64,000 nt of DNA from Onchidella celtica (taxonomy: Eukaryota > Mollusca > Gastropoda > Systellommatophora > Onchidiidae): contig OZ007580.1 in NCBI GenBank assembly GCA_963931925.1, positions 4,844,629 through 4,908,628 on the forward strand. The letters are read 5' to 3'. The notes under the pieces were generated by a model. That model was not told the origin of the DNA. It did not search any database and saw nothing but the letters and a program-made list of their open reading frames with translations. This document shows positions 10,130-24,300 of this stretch, one piece after another. Position 1 is the stretch's first letter. Every line of letters starts with the position of its first letter. A program made the position numbers and the translations under genes.

Positions 10130-10819
10130 ATTCTGAAGACATGTTTTTGCTGTTGTCTTGTATATTTTCCTTCAGTTCTTGAAATAACGTGCAAACAGAC
10201 ATGAATGTCAGCATGGGTATGTGTCCGACATTTTAGTGTGAACAGCCACCACTGCCTGTATGCATGCTCCCGTGAGTGCCATTTTGAGCAAACCTCTGAC
10301 ATAAGGTCAACATACCCAGTCTTTCCCAGTCAAAGCGTACATTTGCACGGTGTTATTTGCTCAATGTACCAGGTAGTATAACGGTGCCGTCTTAACGCAA
10401 GGGCCCACTGGGCAGTTGCCAGGGAGCCCTACGAATGCAAATTTACATTGGTTTTTGAAATGGGGGAGGGCTGCAGCCTGCTGCCGAAACTAGCCTCTGA
10501 TTGTTCAAGTCCTTGCCTTTTGTGTGCATAGAAGCAACCAACTGACAATTTTTCTTTTTCCCTCAAAATTCCAACATCCAAATCCAGGCGGCTGTTGTCA
10601 AGTCAGAATTCTGTGGGAAACCTAGTGCTAACTGTAAAAGAATACTAACGTTGGAAAACCCCTGTCTAGTAGACTAGTAAGAAAAACGCCCGCGAATGAT
10701 GTGGTTTTGATTCTCTGTGCTGGAAGAAGTGGTGATAATCTGCCGTTTGTTATATGGTTACTTAATTAGCCACATACTACACTGACCATGCATCAATGAT
10801 TCACAAAACAGAATGAATA
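10130..10819. other. Intergenic gap between the convergent lectin and TM9SF2 genes
   Basis: About 0.7 kb with no reading frame. A stretch at 10560-10640 (CAACATCCAAATCCAGG and following) resembles 17815-17890 in TM9SF2 intron 16, so part of it is an old dispersed repeat. Confidence 0.5.
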
Positions 10820-10839
10820 ATTTTAAAAAATTAACATAT

Positions 10840-10845
10840 TTTATT
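10840..10845 (-). terminator. Distal poly(A) signal of TM9SF2
   Basis: TTTATT on the plus strand reads AATAAA on the minus strand and marks the far end of the repeat-free block downstream of the TM9SF2 stop codon. Confidence 0.45.
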
Positions 10846-13800
10846 GGCCCTCTTAACATACACGCAAAAAAGCATACACATGGTGAAAAGTATAACCGCA
10901 TACAGCATTATGAACCATTATTGAAAAAAACACCCACAACGTATGCTTGGAACTGAGTGTAATACAGACAAAACACTGGAATTTCCACATTTCAGGTCTG
11001 TGGACAAGGCAATCACAGAATGTCCAACCATGCCTCCTAGCCAGTGCTTTGCCTCCCTGCTGTCCAGCTCGTCCGGCAGACTAATACTTTGTCCATTCTA
11101 ATACATGTATAACCTACACAAATCTATGAAAAAAAGAAAACATTCTCTGAATCATAAAAAGGTATGCTTACGATGATAATCATTAGTAAACTAGAAACAA
11201 CAAAGTGCCTTCAGATGATAATTATAAGTTAGATAAGAAAGATACGTCATACAACTGGCTTCATGCCAAAACTTGGTAAAAATAGCAACTGACAAACAAA
11301 TTCTTCCCACCATTGCATGCAGAGTTACGGATCATAGGTGTGCAGGATGGCCATAAATTTGATCTAATACTACATTACGCCTCGTGCTCCAGCACAACAA
11401 AATTTTTCACACCTTCTTCAGCATTCCTGTTAACAGCTAAATTGTTCAAGGTTTTATTTTTAGTTTTGGCCTCACCCTACTTCCAAGAAGAAAAAATGCT
11501 GCACTGTGAGCAGCAAAGATATTTCTTATTCATCCTGAATGAGGGGCAACACTAAATAACACCCACACAAATGTTTGTTAAAAAGCCCAATTTGGAATAG
11601 CATATTAAAGAATTTATAGGATTTCTCAACACCTGCAATCATGGAATAAGCACTGATTTTTTAGGATACAATACAAAAGGCAAAGATTCATCTCTTGTAA
11701 TTCTACTCAGTTCTACATTTCTAATGCTATCAAAGCAAAGCTAAAACAGGCAGTACACAGATATGGTATTGCAAAAGCTAAGTAACATTTATATGGTGGC
11801 AACCGCAACAGAAGAAAATACATACATGTACCAGCATTCTCTTTACACACCAAAGGAAGATAACACTGAATACTCTAGGTCATATGCCAGAAAATCAACT
11901 GCATCTCAGAAACTGTATGTGATGTCATGACTGATGATCTTATCATTGCTGGATTCTGATCCCCACAATTTCTGAACATTTGCACACAATGTTACTGATA
12001 AGAAAAAGAACATGAAACACCGAACTCTGAAGACTGACCTCAAAGAACAATAAATGTATGTAACACTGGAGGGATCTTGGTGCATGTGATTTCATTCATT
12101 ATTCGGACAAAAAGGATCTGGCTGAACAGATCCCTTCTCACACTACACTTGCATCCATTACTTCTTAATCCTGGAATGTGATGATTATCTAACCTCTCAG
12201 CACCAGTCCCCCCCCACAACCACATATATGAGCACAAACATCCATTTCTTCTCTATCCTAGAAATGTGTTGCTGAACTATCCTCTTACCACCTGTCTCAT
12301 TTGGCGATTACTAACTTTTCATCCGCATCTACCACTGGTCATCTCCAGTGTCAATACCTGTCTCAGTTCCAAGCTCTTGACAGCACTACTAGATACAAGC
12401 AGATACAATACTGTTGTAATCAGTATGCCAGCCCGACTGACCTCACAACAAGGCACAAAGATCACATATGGACAATGTAATTAATACCTTTCAACACACC
12501 TGATGCAATATTATAGCCAAACTAATCCCCAGAATGTGAGAAATCACATTTTAAATCAACACTTCTATATAAAACACATAGAAAACCATATTTCAACATC
12601 AAGGACCCACCTGAAACACATATACCTCACAAGTTCCACTGACATGTTCAACTAAGAGGGACAAAGAAAACGTGGCAACTGGTAAAAATTACAACATATT
12701 TAACACTGATGAACTACTAAACGTTTCCAGTTCAGTTCAGCATAAGACACAAAACATCATTATAGTATCACAAGGCAACAGAATCAGATATGTGGTAAAA
12801 TGTCATGTACATCTATGGGATAGGAAAATCACCCGAGAAGATCGACTGCAATACAATTCAAATCCTAGTACCGGTATGTCCTGACTATTGGCACTATTTG
12901 GAAAAATTCCGTAATGTATCTTAGTTATGATCAGACTGAATTGTTTTGTTCTAAAAACATCAGTCAACACTTGTAAAAACGAGATATTCAGAACCATTTC
13001 AAAAAATATTTCTGACAAGCCCACTAAACTGCATAAAGCAGCCTACTGTGAATTCTTGTAATATAAAAGGTTGTATTTGTAATACACTTTCAAATCTGTG
13101 ATATTTCAGGACTTAGAAATGTGCTACAAAATAATTATTCATTCATTACTTATTTTCCACTTTGCTGACCACAGCAACCATTATGGATTTTGCAAGCACC
13201 CATAAGGCCATGAACCTGGATTTTCATTACGCCATGCTTGTCACCTTCGCAAATTAATCAAGACAATATATATCAGTTTTCAAGTATCCCAATACAGTGC
13301 ATAGTGCATAGTGCTCTCACATCCAATCCTTTTGCAAGTATATAGGCAATGACAGATGAGCAAGAATAACTCAATCAAACAAAAACACAACAGGATTTCA
13401 TGAAAGTATAAACTCTTCTGGTTGTCAAAAATAACATGACTGCCAGACCCATCTTATCAATCAAAAATATTTGTCACCGTGCATGTCCACAACAACACAC
13501 TGACAAAATTTTATTTTCTCACACTGACAAAATTTATTTTCTCAAGATGAAATTTCTTATTTCTGAATCCAAAGTGCAGATCTCAGTCATCACAATGATT
13601 GGAGGTTAACAGTTAAAGTACATTTTAACACTTCATATAAAATCATCATAAACATTATTCTTCACGATTGTACACACGAGGCCACCTGGCCATCTACAGT
13701 CACAGGTTTCAAGCCAAATTACTGCCATCCACTCCACATTAATACACAAATTGACCAAACACTGATCATATACTCTTATGTACTTGAGAGCAGAAATATT

Positions 13801-14355
13801 TAGCCATTCTCACTGCATGAACTGTCTAAGGGGTATGAACGATAAAAATTGTCCCAGGATTATGACTGAATGAGTAGAAAACAAACAATGAAACAAAAAC
13901 AACTGAATGCACAATCATAAATATAATTTGATGATGGAGTAACTCCCGCCGGTAGAAATGATAATTGAGAGAGAAAAAAATGTACAACCATATTTCTATT
14001 TACACAAGAAGCATACATACTTATGAGGATGTCACTTCACATATTAATTAGGTATTTTTAAAAGAATCTTTACAGGACAAAACATGCATGAAAAAATAAA
14101 TGAATAAATTACAAGTGACATCCAGAGCCACAAATAAATTATCTTTTGTCTTTCCCCCCTGTTCGAATTGTCTTTGCAGACATTTGACCAAATTCAACGC
14201 TATTGTTTAGTGTCATCATTGAGACCTGATAGTTAAGGATGACTTAAACCTCCAAGATTGTCTGAAATTTCATAACAAATCAAAAATGTCACAATAGTCC
14301 TGAACTCTGGAATACATTACTGTGGCTGATGTTTGTGTACTTACAGAATGTGAAT

Positions 14356-14361
14356 TTTATT
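14356..14361 (-). terminator. Proximal candidate poly(A) signal of TM9SF2
   Basis: A minus-strand AATAAA about 970 bp after the TM9SF2 stop. Other copies of the hexamer occur further on (for example near 13510 and 11455), so its use is uncertain. Confidence 0.3.
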
Positions 14362-15329
14362 ATTGATTCAGATTTTATGAAACTGAATAAAGAACAATGC
14401 ATAGCTTTGAGCGGAGTCCAGCTGATCCGTCTTTTTGATAAACTTAAAAACTCCCCTTTACTTAAAGAAACAAACTCCCTTGCTCTGCAAAGTAGAAATT
14501 AGAATAATTAAGTACTTATGAAAAATCTCTTAGAGCCTGCAAGGCTGGCCCAGAAAAAACATCTCAAAGGCACAAAAAAAGAACATTGTTCTGATATGCT
14601 AAGCATTTTCAGTGATAACTGTGGTTTGACTTCTGTTTCAATAAAGATTTAACCTATTACCTCCATTCCATACTATGCAACATTCAATATGGTTTGCCTA
14701 CTTTGCACTCTCTGAAACAATACACTTTATATTGTGAGATGTTGAGAGGATCCCCCTACATCATTATAAGGGGAAATCGCCCTGAATTATTGTAGTTTGT
14801 TTTAATCATCTGACTACAAAACATCTGCCTTTGTATTAATGAACTGGATTGAAGATTTTTGTGAAGATACACGAAATGTTTTGCTTCATAAAACATTCAG
14901 TCCAAAAACTGGAAGTCTTTCGCATGGAATGAGTTAATGCAGACTGCAGCAAGAACATGTTTCCATAAATCAAAAAAAGCCTCTTTGACAAATATATGGA
15001 TACAGACACTTTGAAATGTTACTATTATAGCATCTACTTCGCTTGCTTGTCTTAAGCTTCGTAACTGTACAAAAGCAACATACTCTTTCACACTGCATGA
15101 AACAATAACAACAAAATCTGTTTCCACTTCTGAGAAATTGAATCTTTACCAAATTGACGTTGGTGACTGAAAACCCTCCAGCTCCAAATAATCCCACATT
15201 AATCACTTTTAAATTTCGCAAAATCTATTCATCACTGTCAAATATCAAATAGATGAACTGTCTTGACCAGCTTGCGCTTGGACTCAGGGCTGCAGGACCA
15301 TTTTGCTCCGCTGATGGCATGACCAAGAA

Positions 15330-18300
15330 TTAATCCACTTTGACAACACTGTAAATCTTGCTTACAAACCAGAAGCAAGCAAAGAAGCCAATGGTTCCTG
15401 ATGATATAAGAAATTATTGACCATTAGAATGGAGTTTAGAAAAAAAGGAAAAAAAACACAAAAAATCTTCATTTCCCTATGAAACTGGTTCAAATCATAT
15501 ATTAAGAGAGACTACTCTGCTGCTCCATGAATGATGCACCCATCCCACTGAATCTTGTAGTCATGCTAGGGATATCAGGTGGAGACAGATAGAGACGAAG
15601 ACAGAGAAAGGGGTATTACTTTACAACAGACTCCCAGGAACAGAAACGACATGATGGAAGTTAAACAATCCAACCAATCAACGCTAAACTGCTATAGCCA
15701 AAAATGAATTAAAACATATAACAAAACATGAATATCATATGGAAATGGGACAATATTACCAGATTCCTACATGATCTTGGATAGTTTTCTAGTCTTTTTT
15801 ACCTGTACCACTTATCTTACCTGTAACGATGAAGAATAAAAATACGATGATAGCTGTGTATCCAAAGTAGAGGAAAGTGTTGGTAAAGCCGCTCATCTCC
15901 AGTTTGGTAAAGAAGAAATGGATACAATAGAAGAAAAAGTAGACGGCTGTAAAGCCACTGGTCAGGTACGACCTCCACCACCAATGGTAATCCTGAAGAT
16001 AGAAAGATGATTACAATAAGTTTCATCACTGACAAAATCTCATGTCTAGTGACCGCCAATTTAGCACAAGTTAAAAACATCAAACATTTTGTCAATTTAA
16101 CCACCAGATTGGCAGCCCACATGCAAAAAACCTTCATTGGAATCACCATCAAGGAAAATAACTCTAAATGACTTTGCGATTGGTTGCAATGAAAAGGTCA
16201 TCACTTTCTTATTTCTTGATCAATTTTAATAAAATAAATCTTTAAATATCCAGAATTGAATGACCTTTCCATTGATACCATGCATTATGTATTTTGACTG
16301 TCAAAAAATTTCTGAACTTGAAATCAGCCTCCTCTGGCTCATTCTCATCTTCACTAGATCTAGACCTATCACCGACTAGGCCTATATCGGGAGTAGATCT
16401 AGGTCTAGGGGGATCATCTAAATCAAGTTCTACATCACTTTCACTATCTTCCCCTTCATCTAGATCTACAGAGGTAGAAATGTTTTCATTATCTTGATGA
16501 AAATCACCTGACGCCACCAAACTTTTCAGAAAATTGAAGGCCATTTTCATAATGTCGTATCAACAGCTGTCTCCACATATTTCGTTCCGGTAAAAAGCAA
16601 AAGGAAGTAGAGCCTTTATATTACACCGGAAATGTCTTCTCCATTATAATCCATGCTGATTATGGTCCACAAGGTTGACTAAAAACGACGTAGGCCTAGC
16701 GGGCGATTTGCCAATGAACCATCGCGGGCGCCTCCGGGCGCATTGCGTATCTAGTAGTTAAGCTGTGATTGATAGTCCACTTGGCAAAATGTCTTGAAAA
16801 TAGATTACTGTTTGCACCCAGAATAAATTTTGAAACTTTTCCTGTTGACAGCCCTCCTCTTTTTTAGCCCCACTGTTGTCAGCAACTGCCAATCAGTAAG
16901 CCAGAAGGGGTCTCACAGAGAAAACCTCCAAATCACAGAACTTTGACAGATTCTCATTACGATTGTGCACTCAGACATTTTACAAACTTGCCAACTGCCC
17001 TGACCACCTTTCACTGACACCCTCATTTGGAGCATATTTACGAAAGAAAAGAAGAGAATACAACTTTATTCACGCAATAAAATAAAAGGAAAAAAAAAAG
17101 TACTACAGAATATAGAATAAATAATAAATAGAAGAGTCAGGGAAAAGCTGTTAATCAGTTTGTTAAACTTTTCACTCAATGTGACTGGAATGTTGCCTGA
17201 GTGACCCCTTATAAATTATATAATTTTGTAAAGGAGGGCTTTACTCAGTGCTGGGGGCAAAATAAATCATGACTGTATAAATTTCTGATACCGCATTCCC
17301 TGTTGCTTATGTGTGTACATTAGATAAAATGTGCCTTATGTTATCTCTAGCCCCAATGTGATCAAAATGTCAGCATGGCATGATTGCCAGAAGTGTGAAA
17401 TAACATTAGATAAAATGTGCCTTATGTTATCTCTAGCCCCAATGTGATCAAAATGTCAGCATGGCATGATTGCCAGAAGTGTGAAATATCATCATGAAAT
17501 TTGTTCCATAAAATGGAAATTCCTTCGTGTATCCCTGTCAAGATTGGACATGTCGTTTTCATTCTCTTTTTTTTTTTCAACTGAGAGCAAGTACTTTCTG
17601 TATCATGTTTCACAAATCTTTATCTTTGATAAATACAATATTGTCCATACAGAAATTTTTTATTACAGAAACAACCAGGGATACAGAAATGGTTTGTAAT
17701 CAGGAAGACAAAAGTTGCATAAACATTGCAGGTTACCAACAAAAAAATCAACAATGGCTGAAACTTGGCTCAAACTATTAACGGTTTTGGTTTTCATGTG
17801 CAAAGAAGCAATCGGCATTCTGAATTCCAATATCTGAATCCAGGATAGTAGCGGTCATCTGAATTCAGTGTGAACACCAGTAAATAAAAGAATACCAAAC
17901 AACAGAAACTTTGCATCAAGCAGGTGGATTCAATTGGCCCAGGGAAAAGACAAAAACTGTGGAAATCCTTAATTCTGCGGAAAAGTGTGACTCCTGAACC
18001 AATGCTGTCAATCCAAGTTCATTGTCATTAAGATAGACTGTTAATTACCTAAGTCTTTCTGAACTCACCTCTGCACATAAATGGAAATAGCAGAGCAAGA
18101 TTGTGGCTTCACTGCAAGTAATGATGAGAATGATAAACACCAGAAACAGGAAGCCAAACATGTAGTAAGTCTGGTGGGACCTGTGAATAAAACGGTGGGA
18201 CTATTACAAATGCAACGACAGCTCGTGTATTAGATATCAGACATCCAAACTTAAAAAAAAAAGCCATGGATGGCAAAATCAGTCCACAATGAAAAGGAAT

Positions 18301-21300
18301 TGTATAACCGCATAAATTGTCAACATATATTTAACTGAAAGTTTTGCTCTCAAATCAAATATAAAGGGTATCTGAACCATTGAAAGGAGACTAATCCATC
18401 CCACATGTGTTCGGACACCACCAATAGGCAACCTTTTCTCATATAGTACTGTGAGATAAACTAGTTGTGATCCCATTACTTTTCATTTAATCCACCTGCA
18501 ATCTGAATTGCTGGTGTCATCAAAGATGACCCAAAACCCTGTCTATGAAAGATTTGTATGCCCATTCCACTGAAAGAATATAACATGAAAAAAGAATAAA
18601 AATGGATAAATAAAAATTACCCACAATCAATTACTTTTGAAAAGAATAATGGTCCCATTTTCCCTCACAAAAGATTCTCCTCACTTACCAAATGCTGTTC
18701 AGGATGAAGAACAACTGAATGAAAATACATCCAAATGGCAACACACCCCCCATGATGATGCCAGGCAGGGGACGGGTGTACAAGGACTGGTCAGGTATTT
18801 GGCGTGGGATCTGATTCGTGCGTGTGGGGTGCTCAATCGGCTGGAAGGATGCACAAGAAAAAAACAACAACATAACAATAACCACATTTTCAGAACAGAA
18901 AGTTACCATTTCACAATTATGAAATAACACCGTGGAACTGGCTCTTTAATGCTAGTCTCATTGATGGCATTCCTAAGTTCAAAAATTAAATGACATGTGA
19001 CAGTATATGCTTCAATAATTTTCATGGTAATACTTACCACTTGAACATCAAAAGACTGTAGCTTAGCTACGTAGCCAGGTTCTGTAAACAACAGAATAAA
19101 CACACACCCCTTGCCTTCAACTTTTGCACTTCTATCTCTATCAAATTTATAGTGGAGATAAAACTATTTCCTCTGTTGGTCAATTGAAACTAACTAAATA
19201 ATAAAACAATAAAAATGATGAAATTGTTGACAAGAGATGTAACATTTGAATTACTGAACTAAAATTGCCTACCCTTCTTCTGAAACCAAAATAAGCTCCA
19301 ACAAATGCCAAAGGCACTGATATCCCTAGCCACAGTGCCACAAGAGCAATAAGAGTGGAGAATGGAATGGCAGCTGAACTTCTATAGCCCCAAAGAACCA
19401 GGTTTAGCAAGAAGAAGATCCCAAACACCAAACTGAAATTCAACACATGATTTCTGCTTGAGTATTATTCAACTCTCATTTCTTGGAAACTCACCAAGTC
19501 TTGCTCTACTACTGTTGATATATAATATGTTGTATTCTTTAACATGTAGAATAAGCAGAAAAACAATGCACTATTCCCTACATGAAACTGTATAATTACC
19601 ACAGAATATTTTTAATTAAGAAACAAAATAGCAATACAAATAAAAAACTGCAGCTTTCACTTCACCGTCACCATACTGCTTACACACTATTACTAACCTC
19701 TTCTCATCATAAAGTGAAAATATGACTTGTTTTTCATAACTAGCATAAATTTGCTGATGCCTTCTCTATGATTAAAAGAAAAAAAATGGCATGTAACGTG
19801 CACACAGAAGAAAATAGCAGAGTAGGTTGTGGATTCACTAATGATTAGCACAAATGTGGTGCTCCAGGAAAACCCTTCACATGGTCAATTCACATTTTGA
19901 GGTATACAACTATTATGAAAGAGGGACATTTCTGTGTATTTCGCTTTTTATTTGAAGTCATATCTCAAATAATTTTTGAGGTATGGCCGTTTAAAGTGTC
20001 AGGTGTAGTAAGAAGAGAAACTGAGAAAAATGACTATATACGCCTGTATCTCAAAAGCAGCCAGTGCATCATCCGACGGGTTTTCCTGGAGCGCCACACA
20101 AATGTTTACAATCTTAGAAAAAAGTATCTGATGTCTTGACTCTAGTTAAGTTTTTCAAGCTGTTGAAATTTCCCATTTCAATTTATGCACTTCATCACAG
20201 AAATTTTTATACACTGAAGTTTCTCACTGCAATCTAGAAGAAAATTGCAACAAATCAGACTTCAAAACTCTCATATAAATACAGACCACCTACCCTGGGC
20301 AGAAAAATGCTGTCAGTAACACATTTGACTTCCATTTTTCTCCACCAAATGCTGGAAAATAAATTACAAGCATTATTTTAATTCATGACTTAAAAAAACA
20401 AGTGTGTAGCAGTCTGTTCAAAGGCTGAAAAACTAACAAATGATCCACTTGGGTGTCTATCAACCATGAATTTAGACAGTCAGTGTTAAAAGTCTAAAAT
20501 TGTCACATGTTTTATCATTAAGCATCTTGCACAATGATAAATGCTGAATTTTCAGCATTTAAAATCTGGTGCTACCACATAATTTTGTGCCTGATGAAAT
20601 AATTAAATCCATTCTTTACAACTTCAATGTCAGTGTTGAACCCCCAGAATTCATAACATATTACAGCACTACCAACCTGACTGAAATATAATTTTTTTCT
20701 TGGAAAATCTTTCTTCACTTAGGTTGCACTTCTCCACATCAACAGATTTTGGATCATGTAATTTTATGTTGTCAACAGAATTCAGTTTACTTCAGACTTA
20801 AAATCTCAATTTTGCTCAGGAATGTTTAATCACTAGATATAGCCATTCAACAGACTTCACTTTCATTAAATTTGTTAAAAAATGAACTTTGTGCATATGA
20901 CAGCAACAATATGTGGAGACAGCAACATGTAGTGAGTTCCATCAGTACAATAGCTTACTTTTGTACAAACGGGCTGAGACATATCCGGCTGGTGTTCCCA
21001 GGCATACATAGAGAACCTGAAGCAAAATAAAGCACAACAAATGAGGCAAACTAAACACTGATTACATATTTTAAAGACATCAAAGAAATGAATATTTGGA
21101 TTTCAATATGATTTGTGAACACTTTACTTTCACATTGAAAATCTAACTTTCATAAATCAGTGTTACTTCATTCCAAGCTAATCATTTGACTTGCAAACTA
21201 TTTCCAAGTAACCTAGAATAAACAGTGTCACATGTGTGATGACCTGTCACAGAGACATGAAATCTAGAGAATGTGATGATTCAGGGGTGTAAATGACATA

Positions 21301-24300
21301 TGAAAAAATTCTCTGAAAATGAAACGCCAGGGGCCACGTAGGCCCCTTGTAGGGGGTCCAGGGGAGGCAACGCCCCCCCAGCCGAAATTGATTTTCACAC
21401 ATTTACAGCTTAAAGATTGGCCTCTCCTGAGCAGAATTTGGTTAAATTAATATGGATAAAGAGACTTTAAAAAGGAAGAAATAAACTAGAAAAGACTACA
21501 CTGGACAATTAATGATGGTACAAGAATAACTTTCAGAAGAAAAAAAAGACAATGTGGCAATGGCCACCTTACTTTGCATGGTAAATGTGATGTTTCATTC
21601 CTCTACAAGTTTTGGTTGATTATAGTTCTTATTTCAGTCACATAAAAAATTCAATTCTAACTTTAGTGTGATGAGTGACCCTATCCTTGAGAGAGACTGG
21701 CTTGGGCACTGAAGCCACCTCTAAATCTGCCAGAGATCTATTGTGTTCTTGCTCAATGTTGGGAGCATCACCATTAGGCAGAGAGGGAGTACAGCTGAAC
21801 TAGAACTAAATCGAGGCAGAGATTGGCTACTGATATCTGCAGTACCAGAAATCTTACTGCATGCTGCCTACATTGCAGCAGGAAGACTCTGGTTAGATCG
21901 AAAAATACGACAGTTTCGCTCGTGATCTTTAGATCGGTTGCCATGGTCCTTTAAAAACAACGCACACCACCACTGCCGTACTTAATCTCACACTTGCAAT
22001 AACAGCACCAAGCAAACCCATCTTTCTCCATCTTATGGAAGTAATCTGAAAAATAATCGCTGTTGTCATCTTTCAACAACAACCAATCCCATCTAAACTT
22101 GTTCCTACACTCTAGATCAATGGCATCAACTGCTGTATCTCGTTCAACAAACTTGGGAAATCCTTGTGAACACGCCCTGATGTTGTTTACAACTAATAAA
22201 CAATAAGAGTTACTTCCCTTGCCTTGCATCTATTTTCCCGGGTCAGAGAATTTTCCTCTGAAAATTTGTCGTACAGATAGCAAACCAATGTCGTGACAAT
22301 AGTATTAATGTAGTTGTGAAATTAACTGTTTTTATTCATAGTTTTTAGGTTTCGATTTGTTACTGTTTGAAAAATATATTATCAGTGAATAAAGAAAACA
22401 AAAACAACCTGAAATAACTGAAAATAAGGATAGATTTAGCTCTAGATCTAGGAATTTACCCTCAAAATTCAACAACATGAAAAAATTTGAAATCAGAGAA
22501 AATCTGAAAGATTTACATCCCTGGATGATTGTATTTCTCACCACTACATTAAATTTTTCTAAGACACTAAATCTGTCATGAATGCACTCATTTCAAGGAT
22601 GAGCAAGGATAAATGTATTGCCAAAGAGGCATTTTTTTTTCTGCTTTAACTACATGATATCAGTATCCATAAAATGGATTTTCAGATATAAATTTTTACA
22701 GTGATACATGCATTGATCCCTTTCTGATTATGGGAGTCAGTCGAACAAAGTTTTGTGCAGACTGTAATCCTCAGAGATGACCCTGAGCCGATGCACTTAC
22801 CAAAGCACAGGTCATCAGAGCTCCTCTATTTGCAGGTGACAAGAAACCAAGGCAGGCAAATACTGAAATGAGAGACAAATAAGAAAGAACGTCAATGAGA
22901 CTATTGGAAATGCTTCACCTATTTAAAGGAGAGAACAAAAAAACAAAACATCCTAACCTAATATAATGGATCAAGGGGGAAAAAAGAAAGGCATGCTTTC
23001 ACAAAAAATTGAGACACAAGGTGCTCTGGCTTGGCTTCAGCCGTTTCAACACCATTAAAGATATGGAATCACATATACACTCGCAATACCTAATGTAGCT
23101 GGGGCTGTATTCTAAGCATGTGATGTCTCTCAGGAAACCTTAATCAACACACATTATTGAGACATTCTTAACAAGTCATTTTTCAATCAATCACCATTTT
23201 TGACAATGTGCGCAGAAACTATTCAGAAAAAAAAAATGGAAATGACGCTCATAGTATGCTGGTTGTCACTACAATAACAGCAGGATGGTTCAAGAGACAA
23301 ATCTATGCAGCAAGTCTAGAGATACCGAATACCATCATTTAAAGAAACAATATTTCTAGACAGTTCTATACATAAATAACATAGACATAACCGTTACATT
23401 ATTGAATGTTTCTACAGGACACTGGAGAGACAGAGTACTTGTGTCCTATGGCATTATTAAACTACATTTAATCCAGCCCAAATAGACGATTCACCGTACC
23501 TGAGATGATTGTATAATCTAACAGGGATGTACACAGCCGGTGACAAAATGGAAGAAAATTGTTGCAGAATGCCCAGAGGCCGCAGAGCAAAAAATTATAA
23601 TTAATCTCAACCGTTTTAAAAGAATAAAGCCTGATACTGGTAATTAAATTAAAACTATAGAGTATATCTATTTTATAATAAGGGAAAGACAATAAAAAGA
23701 AATAATCTGACACACTTACAGAACAGAAGGTCTATACTTTATACAGATTCATTACACTTATGGTCTTATAGAGGGACTGATGATGAGTAGTTAACCAGAA
23801 CAAAACAAGCACAGTGTCTTGGCTGAGTTTCTTAAAAAAGAAGTTGCTACCAAATCCCCCCTTGTGTCCCTTTTGATCTAGACTAGATTAGATCTAGAAT
23901 TCAAGATCTATTCAAGATCTAGATCTAGATTCATGATCTAGATCTTGTCTTTTGTCACCTGAACTTCTTCAGGGTCACGCCATCTCCACCCACAGCACTT
24001 GATGGTAGAATAAAAATTTTATTCATTCTGGGAAAATATTTAAATCTCAATCTAGAGCTGGCAAAGCTTTTCAGCATCACCACCAGGCCAACAAAAGTGA
24101 AAGCCAACAACAAAAGAAATTTTCTATGCGAAAAGAACATGATTAGACCTTACAGTGTGCCTGATTTCTAAAGAACGGTCGACCGATTTGAGGGCGAACG
24201 GCGGCAGACTGTTGGCGACCGCGCCTCAAACGGAAAGGGCGGGGTTTGCAATCGTGCTTTGGACGGAAAAGACAGAAAATTTACATCCCTGATCTAAGCA

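Larger units (their letters stand above)
10820..15329 (-). other. Probable long 3' UTR of TM9SF2
   Basis: About 4.5 kb of AT-rich sequence after the TM9SF2 stop has no recognisable transposon, no tandem repeat and no convincing reading frame, which contrasts sharply with the repeat-packed introns. It ends at a minus-strand AATAAA (10840-10845). A proximal AATAAA at 14356-14361 would give a UTR of about 1 kb, so alternative polyadenylation is plausible. Confidence 0.5.

Noticed and set aside
19029-19072. A 44-nt minus-strand segment with AG acceptor and GTAAG donor between TM9SF2 exons 14 and 15
   Set aside because: Exon 14 ends in phase 0 and exon 15 starts in phase 0 (FRRR then PIEHP, matching the family without a gap). 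Inclusion gives an immediate stop.
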